From NCBI GenBank assembly GCA_009783675.1, contig WRDA01000084.1:1-6353 (forward strand): DNA of 6,353 nucleotides, in the 5' to 3' direction. Position numbers and translations under genes: made by a program. Under the pieces are notes generated by a model that worked only from the letters and a program-made list of their open reading frames with translations, searched no databases and was not told where the DNA came from. How positions within the stretch are numbered: position 1 is the stretch's first letter; each line of letters opens with the position of its first letter. Positions 1 through 5,505 of the stretch are shown one piece after another. The DNA is from Symbiobacteriaceae bacterium. Its GTDB lineage: Bacteria; Bacillota; JAAYKD01; WRDA01.

Positions 1-90
1 TCCGCTAATGTTTGGATGATAACTGCCTACAGACCGGATCCTGATGAATGGTCTGATGATTTGCGGACGAGAAAGGAGATTTTATTATGA
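1..90 (+). CDS. DUF4258-type toxin-like protein, C-terminal end only
   Basis: The window opens inside a reading frame that runs to a TGA at 88-90; only its last 29 codons are present. The visible residues include ITAYRPDPDEW followed by a basic tail (RTRKEI). This matches the usual C-terminus of DUF4258 proteins, where a final beta strand leads into a Y-x-P-D-P-x-x-W motif and a basic end. DUF4258 proteins are small, often RelE/MqsR-like, and are commonly encoded next to YgiT-type zinc-finger antitoxins, as here. The stop overlaps the next start by 4 bp (ATGA at 87-90), so the two are translationally coupled in a toxin-first order. The ribosome site of the next gene (AAGGAG, 73-78) lies inside this frame. 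The N-terminal two thirds lie outside the window, so integrity and toxicity cannot be judged. Confidence 0.68.
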   Translation, partial: SANVWMITAYRPDPDEWSDDLRTRKEILL

Positions 91-323
91 CTTGCGTGAT
101 GTGTAAAGGGCATGGCAGGTTGGAAGATAAACTCACTACATTCATGACTGACCTTGGTAAATGTGTCCTAATCGTAAAGAATGTTCCAACTCATGTTTGT
201 ACTCAATGTGGTGAACGAGCGTATAGTAACGATGTCGCTAAACAGCTGGAGATGATTGCCAACTCATTCAAGGATGCGATAATCGAGGTAGCTATCGTCA
301 ACTATCCCGACAGGGCCGCATAA
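87..323 (+). CDS. YgiT-type zinc finger protein (MqsA-like antitoxin)
   Basis: A 78-residue protein with two CxxC knuckles, C3-x-x-C6 and C38-x-x-C41, that together would bind one zinc. The second sits in the family signature VPTHVCTQCGERAYS, followed by a helix (VAKQLEMIANSF). This is the N-terminal zinc domain of MqsA/YgiT; the C-terminal helix-turn-helix of full MqsA is absent, which is normal for the short (about 70-90 aa) stand-alone members. Its expected role is binding and neutralising the DUF4258 product encoded just upstream. The start is set by AAGGAG at 73-78 with 8 nt spacing and by the 4-bp overlap with the upstream stop. Family assignment is firm; partner neutralisation is inferred from gene order. 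DNA binding and autoregulation are doubtful without an HTH. Confidence 0.88.
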   Translation: MTCVMCKGHGRLEDKLTTFMTDLGKCVLIVKNVPTHVCTQCGERAYSNDVAKQLEMIANSFKDAIIEVAIVNYPDRAA

Positions 324-333
324 CACATACCGA

Positions 334-365
334 TAGCCACACTATACAGCTAAGGACGCAGCCAG
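334..365 (+). repeat. 32-bp direct repeat, copy 1
   Basis: This copy matches 436-467 at 28 of 32 positions, by hand alignment. The shared core includes TAGCCACAC and ACAGCTAAGG. The repeat starts 10 bp after the YgiT stop codon. Its segment TAAGGACGCA (351-360) is the exact reverse complement of TGCGTCCTTA at 469-478, so this copy can also pair with the right arm of the hairpin formed by copy 2. Its origin is unknown; it may be the scar of a local duplication. Confidence 0.8.
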
Positions 366-435
366 AGACTATGCGAAGCTTACATAACCCGGCTCTATTA
401 TGCCCGAAAGGTGAGGGCGACCATTTTATGTCTAG

Positions 436-467
436 TAGCCACACAACACAGCTAAGGGCGCAGTCAG
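436..467 (+). repeat. 32-bp direct repeat, copy 2
   Basis: Second copy of the repeat at 334-365, with four substitutions and no gaps; the start-to-start distance is 102 bp. Its 3' half forms the left arm of the stem-loop at 453-478. No tandem array or further copy was seen in the window, so this is a pair and not a CRISPR or satellite. Confidence 0.8.
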
Positions 468-478
468 GTGCGTCCTTA
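453..478 (+). terminator. stem-loop, possible weak intrinsic terminator
   Basis: TAAGGGCGCA (453-462) pairs with TGCGTCCTTA (469-478) around a 6-nt loop: ten pairs including one G-U. It lies 130 nt after the YgiT stop and is followed by a pyrimidine-rich but interrupted stretch (CTTCTATCTTCG) instead of a clean T run. It could end the toxin-antitoxin transcript inefficiently, or simply be a structured remnant. Confidence 0.4.
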
Positions 479-492
479 CTTCTATCTTCGTA

Positions 493-612
493 AAGAATGC
501 GCCTTTCATCATCTTAGATGAACCTACTGCTGCCCTGGACCTCTTGATCTAATGAAGGTTCAACGACCTGGCAGGCAGTATTACGCCGGACCAAGACTCT
601 ACTTTCCGGTTC
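493..612 (+). pseudogene. remnant of an ABC-transporter ATPase domain (Walker B / D-loop region)
   Basis: Reading from 493 gives KNAPFIILDEPTAALD. This is the unmistakable Walker B (FIILDEP) and D-loop (AALD) of an ABC nucleotide-binding domain. The frame then meets two stops (TAA 550-552, TGA 553-555) and continues in the same frame as RFNDLAGS. Intact ABC exporters carry a segment like 'RRF.DLAG' shortly after the D-loop, so a few codons appear lost between the two blocks. Further on, DSTFRF vaguely recalls the 'HRLSS.RF' H-loop region, with the histidine gone. Walker A, the Q-loop and the ABC signature are absent upstream, where the repeats lie instead. There is no start codon or ribosome site. 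This is a decayed fragment about 40 codons long, not a gene. Its presence marks past gene loss or insertion here. Confidence 0.65.
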
Positions 613-628
613 TTATTATATTACAGGT

Positions 629-982
629 CTATCGAGTGAATGATGATAAATACTGAGTGGTGGACATATTTACAGGGTGATCGGGAAAGTGTCTGCGGTT
701 CCCTGTTATCAGGATTGCCTCACAGGCGACGGCGACATCGAAGAACTTTCGGTCGCTTTCATCTCTGAAGGGTATTGAAGAAGGGATAACTTCAACCAAA
801 AACCCTACGTCCCGTATATAATGCAACACAGAGTTAACCATCGCTTCATTTAAGGAAAGCCTTGGTCTGCGGAGGCCATTCTTATACTCAATCAGCATCT
901 GAGTACAGTAGCAGATAAGTATTTCACTGTCGATAAACATCCTAAGCAGTCTGGCTTCGTTGCCGTTTGCAGACCATTTCAA
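629..982 (-). CDS. PIN-domain toxin (VapC-like), N-terminally truncated, probably non-functional
   Basis: The readable frame is 117 aa and begins at a TTG (980-982) with no clear ribosome site. It carries most of a PIN ribonuclease fold: EARLLRMF helix 1, the second acidic residue in LIEYKNG (E32), then RDESDRKFFDVA with acidic residues D74, D77 and D82, and the TGNRRHFP turn (N95) near the end. Family members start with a strand ending in the catalytic aspartate of a DTNV motif. That strand is missing after the TTG. Continuing upstream in frame to a stop at 1037-1039 gives DHIITSFGLKW, which aligns with 'DTNVLVSAL' and retains the aspartate (codon 1004-1006). However, the T-N pair is lost and no ATG, GTG or TTG precedes it. 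No antitoxin gene is adjacent. The next gene starts 18 bp away on the opposite strand, leaving no room for a normal promoter. I read it as a toxin fragment cut at its 5' end. Confidence 0.7.
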   Translation of the reverse strand: MKWSANGNEARLLRMFIDSEILICYCTQMLIEYKNGLRRPRLSLNEAMVNSVLHYIRDVGFLVEVIPSSIPFRDESDRKFFDVAVACEAILITGNRRHFPDHPVNMSTTQYLSSFTR

Positions 983-1000
983 GCCGAAAGAGGTAATGAT

Positions 1001-1597
1001 GTGATCTTCACATACGGAGATAAGGAGATTGCCTGGTTAAGCCAGCGTGATGCTATTTTGGGTGAAGCCATCAGCAGTATGGGTATGATTCATCGTGAAG
1101 TATACCCCGACCTGTTTTGTGGGTTGATTCGTACTATCATAGCACAACAGATATCCAGGCAAGCAGTGAAGACTATCTGGCAGCGTCTGGAGGATCTTTT
1201 GATCACCGTAAATCCCCTAAATGTCCTGAACAAAAGTGAAAGTGAAATACAAAGATGCGGATTGACCCACAGGAAAGCGGAATACATCCTTAACGCCGCC
1301 AGGAAGGTAACCGACGGTGCACTAAATATTACCCGTCTACATGACCTTACCGATGCAGAGGTAATCAGAGAACTTATGCAGCTGGATGGTGTGGGGCTAT
1401 GGACTGCTGAAATGCTGCTGATATTATCCCTGCAAAAGTCAGATATACTAAGCTACGGTGATCTGGGCATACGCAAAGGCATGATGCGATTATACGGCTA
1501 TGAAAGCCTGTCTCGCCAGAAATTCGAGGCGCACCGTCTGGTCTATTCACCTCATTGTTCTGTAGCCAGTTTATACCTCTGGGCTATGTCTCCCTGA
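1001..1597 (+). CDS. DNA-3-methyladenine glycosylase, AlkA-like (HhH-GPD family)
   Basis: Predicted base-excision repair enzyme that removes alkylated purines from DNA, acting in the cytoplasm. The 198 residues match a compact AlkA-like subfamily of about 200 aa from end to end. The N-terminal FTYGDKEIAWL and the helix GLIRTIIAQQIS are typical. The helix-hairpin-helix is LDGVGLWTA (128-136), and the GPD region has the catalytic aspartate D154 in SYGDLGIRKG. The C-terminal SVASLYLW is also characteristic. No Cys4 iron-sulphur motif is present, which argues against EndoIII or MutY. The start is GTG at 1001-1003, supported by AGAGGT at 989-994 with 6 nt spacing and by the complete N-terminus. 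It stands alone, head-to-head with the truncated PIN gene. The fold and activity class are secure; the exact substrate range is not. Confidence 0.92.
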   Translation: MIFTYGDKEIAWLSQRDAILGEAISSMGMIHREVYPDLFCGLIRTIIAQQISRQAVKTIWQRLEDLLITVNPLNVLNKSESEIQRCGLTHRKAEYILNAARKVTDGALNITRLHDLTDAEVIRELMQLDGVGLWTAEMLLILSLQKSDILSYGDLGIRKGMMRLYGYESLSRQKFEAHRLVYSPHCSVASLYLWAMSP

Positions 1598-1709
1598 TCT
1601 TAAAGCTGTTAATAATCATAAAATACTAAACGAACCTTTGTGTGGATGGAAGATCAATGAAGACAGGCTTCTATATGTCCATCCCTTTGATCTTCTGGAA
1701 CTTGAATAG
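1596..1709 (+). pseudogene. short protein-like fragment, unknown family
   Basis: In the frame starting at GAT 1596-1598, 37 codons run to TAG at 1707-1709 and end in NEDRLLYVHPFDLLELE. The composition resembles real protein, and the final HPFDLLELE looks like a domain edge. The frame has no start codon or ribosome site after its upstream stop at 1563-1565. The 180-bp gap between the glycosylase and the hydrolase therefore holds either a gene remnant or chance coding-like sequence. I do not recognise the family. Confidence 0.25.
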
Positions 1710-1753
1710 AGGTAGCATGGCATTAAGGGAAAGGATTTTCCAGACAGACTTCG

Positions 1754-1766
1754 TATTCTAAGAATA
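1754..1766. promoter_or_regulatory. 13-bp palindrome upstream of the hydrolase operon
   Basis: TATTCT-A-AGAATA is a perfect palindrome centred at 1760, about 36 bp before the hydrolase start. Its position suits an operator for the hydrolase/deacylase operon. No convincing -35/-10 pair was found around it, so the role is a guess from symmetry and location. Confidence 0.3.
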
Positions 1767-1795
1767 GGATACTAAACTTGATTGGGAGGATTTGT

Positions 1796-2671
1796 ATGGA
1801 AGTTCGCGAAGGATTCATGCCGTTTCTGGGTTATCAGACATATTATTGTGTCATCGGCGACCTTAAGAGTGGCAAGACACCTCTTTTGGCGCTGCATGGA
1901 GGTCCGGGAGGCAAAAGCGAACGCTTGCGCAATCTGGAACCTCAGGTAGAATCAGGCAGAGCATTGGTTCTCTATGATCAGATCGGTGGTGGCAAAAGTG
2001 CCATCGAAGGCAGCCACAAGGAATTATGGAACTCAGCCATCTGGATCCAGGAGCTCATCGCCCTGCGTCAGCATCTGGAACTAACGGAAATACATCTCAT
2101 GGGGCAATCCTGGGGTGGCATGCTGGCATTGCAATATGTCATCGAAGAGAAACCCCCAGGACTAAAGAGCCTGGTCCTTGCCAGCACCATGGCATCGGTG
2201 ACCATTTGGCAGCGTGAAGGCAGGCGTCTGCTCAGCTACCTGCCCCAGGAAGTCCAGGACGCTGTTTCTCGAGCGGAGGAGACGGGAGACTATGACTCCG
2301 AAGAGTACAAAGCAGCGCTGGAGGCTTATGCCAGGCGTTACGTGGGGGATAAGTTACCTCCCGCAGAAGGAGATCCGGTCAATCCTCCGCCCAGCGAAGC
2401 CTACCGCACAGCCTGGGGTCCCAGCGAGTTTATCTGCAATGGCACCTTGCAAGATTGGGAGTATGCTCACCGTCTCCACGAAGTGTCCTGCCCCACGCTG
2501 ATTACCAGCGGTCTGATGGATGAGTGCACCCCACTGGTAGCCAAGCAGATGCTGGATGGCATCTCTAATGCCCGCTGGGAACTGTTCGAGTACAGTCGAC
2601 ATGGCTCATATTACCAGGAAAAGGACAAGTACAACCAGATCCTACGCAGCTTCCTTGATCCTTTAGGCTAA
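1796..2671 (+). CDS. alpha/beta hydrolase, proline iminopeptidase / L-amino-acid amidase type (S33)
   Basis: A 291-residue serine hydrolase with the full proline-iminopeptidase signature: oxyanion motif HGGPGG (34-39), YDQIGGGKS (60-68), nucleophile elbow GQSWGG with S105, acid D242 in SGLMDECTP, and histidine H269 in SRHGSYYQE. A helical cap lies between about residues 135 and 225. Members remove N-terminal proline or other residues from peptides, or hydrolyse amino-acid amides; which applies here cannot be told. The usual SSHMPH around the histidine is replaced by SRHGSY. There is no signal peptide, so it is cytoplasmic. The start is ATG 1796-1798, chosen over an in-frame TTG at 1778 because GGGAGGA (1784-1790) sits 5 nt before the ATG and would lie inside the longer version. 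The deacylase gene follows after 23 nt, implying one transcript. Confidence 0.88.
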   Translation: MEVREGFMPFLGYQTYYCVIGDLKSGKTPLLALHGGPGGKSERLRNLEPQVESGRALVLYDQIGGGKSAIEGSHKELWNSAIWIQELIALRQHLELTEIHLMGQSWGGMLALQYVIEEKPPGLKSLVLASTMASVTIWQREGRRLLSYLPQEVQDAVSRAEETGDYDSEEYKAALEAYARRYVGDKLPPAEGDPVNPPPSEAYRTAWGPSEFICNGTLQDWEYAHRLHEVSCPTLITSGLMDECTPLVAKQMLDGISNARWELFEYSRHGSYYQEKDKYNQILRSFLDPLG

Positions 2672-2694
2672 AGAAGTCTGCGCGAGGTGATATC

Positions 2695-4284
2695 ATGTAT
2701 GACCTGATTATTAAGAATGCCAAAGTCGTGGACGGGACAGGCGCACCCTGGTATATCGCCGATGTGGCAGTGCTAAATGGCAAGATAGCTGCTATCGGTA
2801 GACTCCACGATGCCTCTGCCACCAGGGCAGTCGATGCCCAGCAAAATGTCCTGGCTCCCGGCTTCATCGACATTCATTCGCACAGCGATTTTGGTATTTT
2901 ACAACACAACCTAAACGAAAGTCGCATCCTGCAGGGAGTGACCACCGAGCTGGCAGGAGATTGCGGTCTCTCGCCCATGCCGGTGAATCCCGATAAAGTG
3001 GATCTGTTACAAAAGTATGTGGGTTTCCTGGGTTCTGGGGGTGGTTTTGATTGGACCGATACCACCGGTTTTCTGGATACAGTGGCTAATAATGGTTCTT
3101 CAGTGAACTTCGCCGTCATGCTGGGACATGGCACGGTGCGCCTCGCGGTCATGGGTTTCGACGATCGCGCTCCCACTGCCGATGAACTGCAGGAAATGCG
3201 CCGCTTGACGGCACTGAACATGGAACAGGGTTGCTTTGGTCTTTCCACCGGGCTGATCTATCCCCCCGGATGCTTCGCTAAAAATGACGAGATCATTGAT
3301 CTCGCCAGGGTTGTCGCTGCTTATGGCGGTTTCTATGAGAGTCATATGCGCTGGGAAGGCGATGAAGTGCTGCAGTCGGTGGAGGATACCATCGAAGTGG
3401 CTCGACAAGCCGGTTTGCCGGCACAGATTGTGCATCACAAGATTAGCGGACGTAAAAACTGGAAATACAAGGCTCATGCCACCACAGCCAGAATCGCCAA
3501 GGCACGGGAGGAAGGTCTGGATATCACCGCCGACCAATACCCTTACTGCGCTTCGGCAACAACGCTCACTTCAACGCTGCCCACCTGGACCTTCGAGGGT
3601 GGCACCGAGAAGATGCTCTCCCGCTTGCAAGATCCCGAAATTCGTCAAAAGATCGTAGCCGAAATGCGTGCCACTTTCTCTGCAGATTTAAAGCAGTGGT
3701 CCGATGTCTTCGTCGCCTCCGTCCCCGGAGAGCAAAACGCTTGGGTTAAGGGGCTGAACATCGAAGCCATTGCCGAGAGACAGGGTAAAGATCCCTTTGA
3801 AGCCGCCATCGACCTGCTTATCGAAGAAAACGGTGATGTATCGCAAGTTAGCTTCGGCATGTGCGAGGAGGATGTAGAGCTGATCATGCAGCAACCCTTC
3901 GTGATGATTGGCTCCGATGGCAGCACGATACCCCTGGACACCACCGATGTGCCTCATCCCCGTAATTTTGGCACTTTCCCCCGGGTCATTGCCAAGTACT
4001 GCCGGGATCGTAAGCTCTTCTCCCTGGAGACGGCTATTCACAAAATGACAGCGATGCCCGCCGCGCGTATGGGACTGGGTGACCGTGGGGTGATCAAAGT
4101 TGGTATGTGGGCCGACTTGGTTCTCTTCGATTTTGCTATGATCAACGATACGCCATCCTTCGCCAAACCGGCTGCTGCTTGCGAAGGGATTCGGCAGGTT
4201 TACGTCAACGGCGTCCTGACTGCCGAAAACGGCAGACACACCGGTGCTCTGGCGGGACAGGTGCTGAGGCGGGGTGAGGACTAG
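2695..4284 (+). CDS. N-acyl-D-amino-acid deacylase (D-aminoacylase), amidohydrolase family
   Basis: A 529-residue zinc amidohydrolase predicted to release D-amino acids from N-acyl-D-amino acids in the cytoplasm. The N-terminus is classical (YDLIIKNAKVVDGTG), followed by PGFIDIHSHSD with H61 and H63, then GDCG with C90, ESHMR with H217, IVHHK with H247/H248, and GSDGS with D408. The ligands I recall for Alcaligenes D-aminoacylase are H67, H69, C96, H220, H250 and D366. The H-to-C interval (29) and the H-to-H interval (30) agree exactly. The stretch before the aspartate is about 45 residues longer, which accounts for the greater length. The C-terminal ADLVLFDF and YVNGVLTAENGRHTG form the small beta domain. 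The start at ATG 2695 has GAGGTGA at 2684-2690. The stop TAG lies inside the heptad array. N-acyl-D-Glu or D-Asp specificity, or a dihydropyrimidinase-like role, cannot be excluded. Confidence 0.93.
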   Translation: MYDLIIKNAKVVDGTGAPWYIADVAVLNGKIAAIGRLHDASATRAVDAQQNVLAPGFIDIHSHSDFGILQHNLNESRILQGVTTELAGDCGLSPMPVNPDKVDLLQKYVGFLGSGGGFDWTDTTGFLDTVANNGSSVNFAVMLGHGTVRLAVMGFDDRAPTADELQEMRRLTALNMEQGCFGLSTGLIYPPGCFAKNDEIIDLARVVAAYGGFYESHMRWEGDEVLQSVEDTIEVARQAGLPAQIVHHKISGRKNWKYKAHATTARIAKAREEGLDITADQYPYCASATTLTSTLPTWTFEGGTEKMLSRLQDPEIRQKIVAEMRATFSADLKQWSDVFVASVPGEQNAWVKGLNIEAIAERQGKDPFEAAIDLLIEENGDVSQVSFGMCEEDVELIMQQPFVMIGSDGSTIPLDTTDVPHPRNFGTFPRVIAKYCRDRKLFSLETAIHKMTAMPAARMGLGDRGVIKVGMWADLVLFDFAMINDTPSFAKPAAACEGIRQVYVNGVLTAENGRHTGALAGQVLRRGED

Positions 4285-4362
4285 GGACTAGGGGTTAGTG
4301 GCTAGTGGTTAGTGGCTAGTGGTTAGTGGCTAGTGGTTAGGATTTGGGATCTAGGGTTTGGG
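4279..4362. repeat. heptanucleotide array, 12 units
   Basis: From 4279 the sequence reads in strict 7-base steps: GACTAGG twice, then GGTTAGT and GGCTAGT alternating three times, then GGTTAGG, ATTTGGG, ATCTAGG and GTTTGGG. The central six units form a perfect 14-bp repeat (three copies, 4293-4334), and the flanking units are degenerate. The array spans the gap between two convergent genes and runs into both: the deacylase stop TAG (4282-4284) and, on the minus strand, the Fic stop (4351-4353) each fall in a CTAGG unit. No hairpin terminator is visible between the genes. Such TTAG/CTAG arrays are typical of intergenic slippage-prone satellites. Confidence 0.93.
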
Positions 4363-5403
4363 GGCAGATGCATACCTGGTGTTTCTGCCGCTACCAATCT
4401 TTGCCACGACTCCTGCCTTAACCATCGCTGCAATCACAGCTTCCACTGTAGTAGGACTGACATCCGGCAGGATATAGCATATTTCCTGCTTGGATATGGG
4501 TAGCAGGCTATTCATTACCGTCATTTCGACTCTTTCGCGTTTGCTTACCTTCTGAGAGTTGACCACGGCAAAGCGCTTATCGAGCTCCTTATAGCACTGA
4601 AGCAGAGTAGTTAAAAAGTTAGTCAGAAAAGGAAAGTAACTGTTATCGTTTTCGTGCCAACCAGCAGAAGAAAGCCGCAGCGATTCATAGTAATCCGGCT
4701 TTCTTTTGCTTATTTGCTCCTCGAAGGAAATATACTTGCCGGCTTCAAAACCGTTCTTAAACAAGAGCAATAGCGACAGCAGGCGGGATACTCTTCCGTT
4801 CCCATCGCTGAAAGGGTGGATGCACAAGAAATCCAAAATAAAACAAGGGACCAGTAGAAGCTGATTGATCATAGAGTTCTGGCGAGCGTCAATGAAAGCC
4901 AGCATCAACTGCTCCATGGTCTCGGGAGTTTCTTTAGCAGAAGTCGGTGCGAATCTAACCCGTCGCCTTCCTGCTCTATCTATTTCCATGATAAGGTTAT
5001 CGCTTTGCTTGTATGCTCCTCCCCCCGATGGAGTATAGGCCAGCATCACTTCGTGCAGACCGAGAACATCTCGTTCGCGGATATCTATTTCACCGTGATT
5101 ACGATGGATCATATCCAGGGCATCACGATACCCGGCTATTTCCGCTTCGTCATGGTTTAGGGGAGCGCTGTCTTGCAAGACGATTTCATTGATCCGCTGA
5201 TCGCTGGTGATAATACCCTCTATGGCATTCGATTCTTTTACCGACTGGATTCTGGCAATACTCTCCAGCCTGATGAAAGCAGCAGGATAAAGATCGCGCA
5301 GCCGCTTCTCCCGTTCAAGAAGCTCCGCGATCGCGCTCACAGTATTGACCAGATTAGCTGGAAGCATGCCCTGACTCAAGAAAGAATAGTCGAAAGTTTT
5401 CAT
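4351..5403 (-). CDS. Fic-domain protein AMP-transferase with N-terminal inhibitory helix
   Basis: A 350-residue protein predicted to attach AMP (or another nucleotide moiety) to hydroxyl groups of target proteins. The N-terminal part (about 1-110) is the Fic_N-like helical region and includes SNAIEG at 58-63. This fits the inhibitory motif (S/T)xxxE(G/N), so the active site is self-blocked by E62 and this is a class II (intramolecular) Fic. The catalytic loop HPFSDGNGRVSR (196-207) carries H196, the acidic D200, the anion-binding GNGR and R207. The target-docking flap probably lies around 123-140. The C-terminus (about 285-345) is a winged helix with SKQEICYILPDVSPTTVEAVIAAM, as in many stand-alone Fic regulators. 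The start at ATG 5401-5403 has AGAGAGGTG at 5411-5419. The gene stands alone, converges on the deacylase, and its last codons lie in the heptad array. The target is unknown. Confidence 0.93.
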   Translation of the reverse strand: MKTFDYSFLSQGMLPANLVNTVSAIAELLEREKRLRDLYPAAFIRLESIARIQSVKESNAIEGIITSDQRINEIVLQDSAPLNHDEAEIAGYRDALDMIHRNHGEIDIRERDVLGLHEVMLAYTPSGGGAYKQSDNLIMEIDRAGRRRVRFAPTSAKETPETMEQLMLAFIDARQNSMINQLLLVPCFILDFLCIHPFSDGNGRVSRLLSLLLLFKNGFEAGKYISFEEQISKRKPDYYESLRLSSAGWHENDNSYFPFLTNFLTTLLQCYKELDKRFAVVNSQKVSKRERVEMTVMNSLLPISKQEICYILPDVSPTTVEAVIAAMVKAGVVAKIGSGRNTRYASAPKP

Positions 5404-5417
5404 GCACGATCACCTCT

Positions 5418-5454
5418 CTTTGTGCATATATTTTAGCACTTTATATGCACAAAG
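5418..5454. promoter_or_regulatory. perfect 13-bp inverted repeat, probable operator of the Fic gene
   Basis: CTTTGTGCATATA (5418-5430) and TATATGCACAAAG (5442-5454) are exact reverse complements with an 11-bp spacer. One arm sits in the -35/-10 spacer of the Fic promoter and the other sits immediately downstream of the -10 element, so a bound dimer would block RNA polymerase. The TGCAT/ATGCA cores are 22 bp apart (start to start), about two helical turns. As RNA it would include the transcript start only partly, so DNA binding is the likelier role than a hairpin. Confidence 0.72.
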
Positions 5455-5458
5455 ACAA
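5430..5458 (-). promoter_or_regulatory. sigma-70-type promoter of the Fic gene
   Basis: On the minus strand, TTGTCT (-35, 5458-5453) and TAAAAT (-10, 5435-5430) are separated by exactly 17 bp. TGC precedes the -10 element as an extended -10. The start of transcription is expected near 5423, giving a leader of about 20 nt that carries the ribosome site. The inverted repeat at 5418-5454 covers the spacer, the -10 element and the start site. Confidence 0.62.
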
Positions 5459-5476
5459 GCCGATGATGGAAATTAT

Positions 5477-5505
5477 CTGCATATTTTACCGCGTCTTAGA
5501 TGCAC
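5477..5505. promoter_or_regulatory. second dyad with the same geometry (upstream operator copy)
   Basis: CTGCAT (5477-5482) and ATGCAC (5500-5505) are inverted, again with their TGCAT/ATGCA cores 22 bp apart. The 29-bp block matches 5422-5450 at 20 of 29 positions by hand alignment, mostly in the two arms. It lies 55 bp upstream of the first dyad relative to Fic transcription (centre near -68), a plausible cooperative or auxiliary site. Confidence 0.5.

Noticed and set aside
324..490. Riboswitch (GGACGCA and CCGAAAGG patterns recall c-di-GMP or similar aptamers)
   Set aside because: The conserved cores do not line up with any aptamer I can reconstruct, and no gene begins downstream on this strand.
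1001..1597. Endonuclease III or MutY instead of AlkA-like
   Set aside because: There is no C-terminal four-cysteine cluster, and the ASLYLW ending is characteristic of the methyladenine glycosylase group.
1778..1795. TTG start giving the hydrolase six more residues
   Set aside because: The ribosome site GGGAGGA lies between this TTG and the ATG at 1796, and no ribosome site precedes the TTG.
2026..2501. Plus-strand frames of 63 and 95 codons inside the hydrolase gene
   Set aside because: They are shifted frames of the hydrolase with low-complexity, non-protein-like composition.
2874..4239. Several long minus-strand frames opposite the D-aminoacylase gene
   Set aside because: They lack ribosome sites and family motifs, and they mirror codons of a clearly identified gene.
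4279..4362. CRISPR array
   Set aside because: The units are 7 bp and contiguous with no spacers; this is a satellite.
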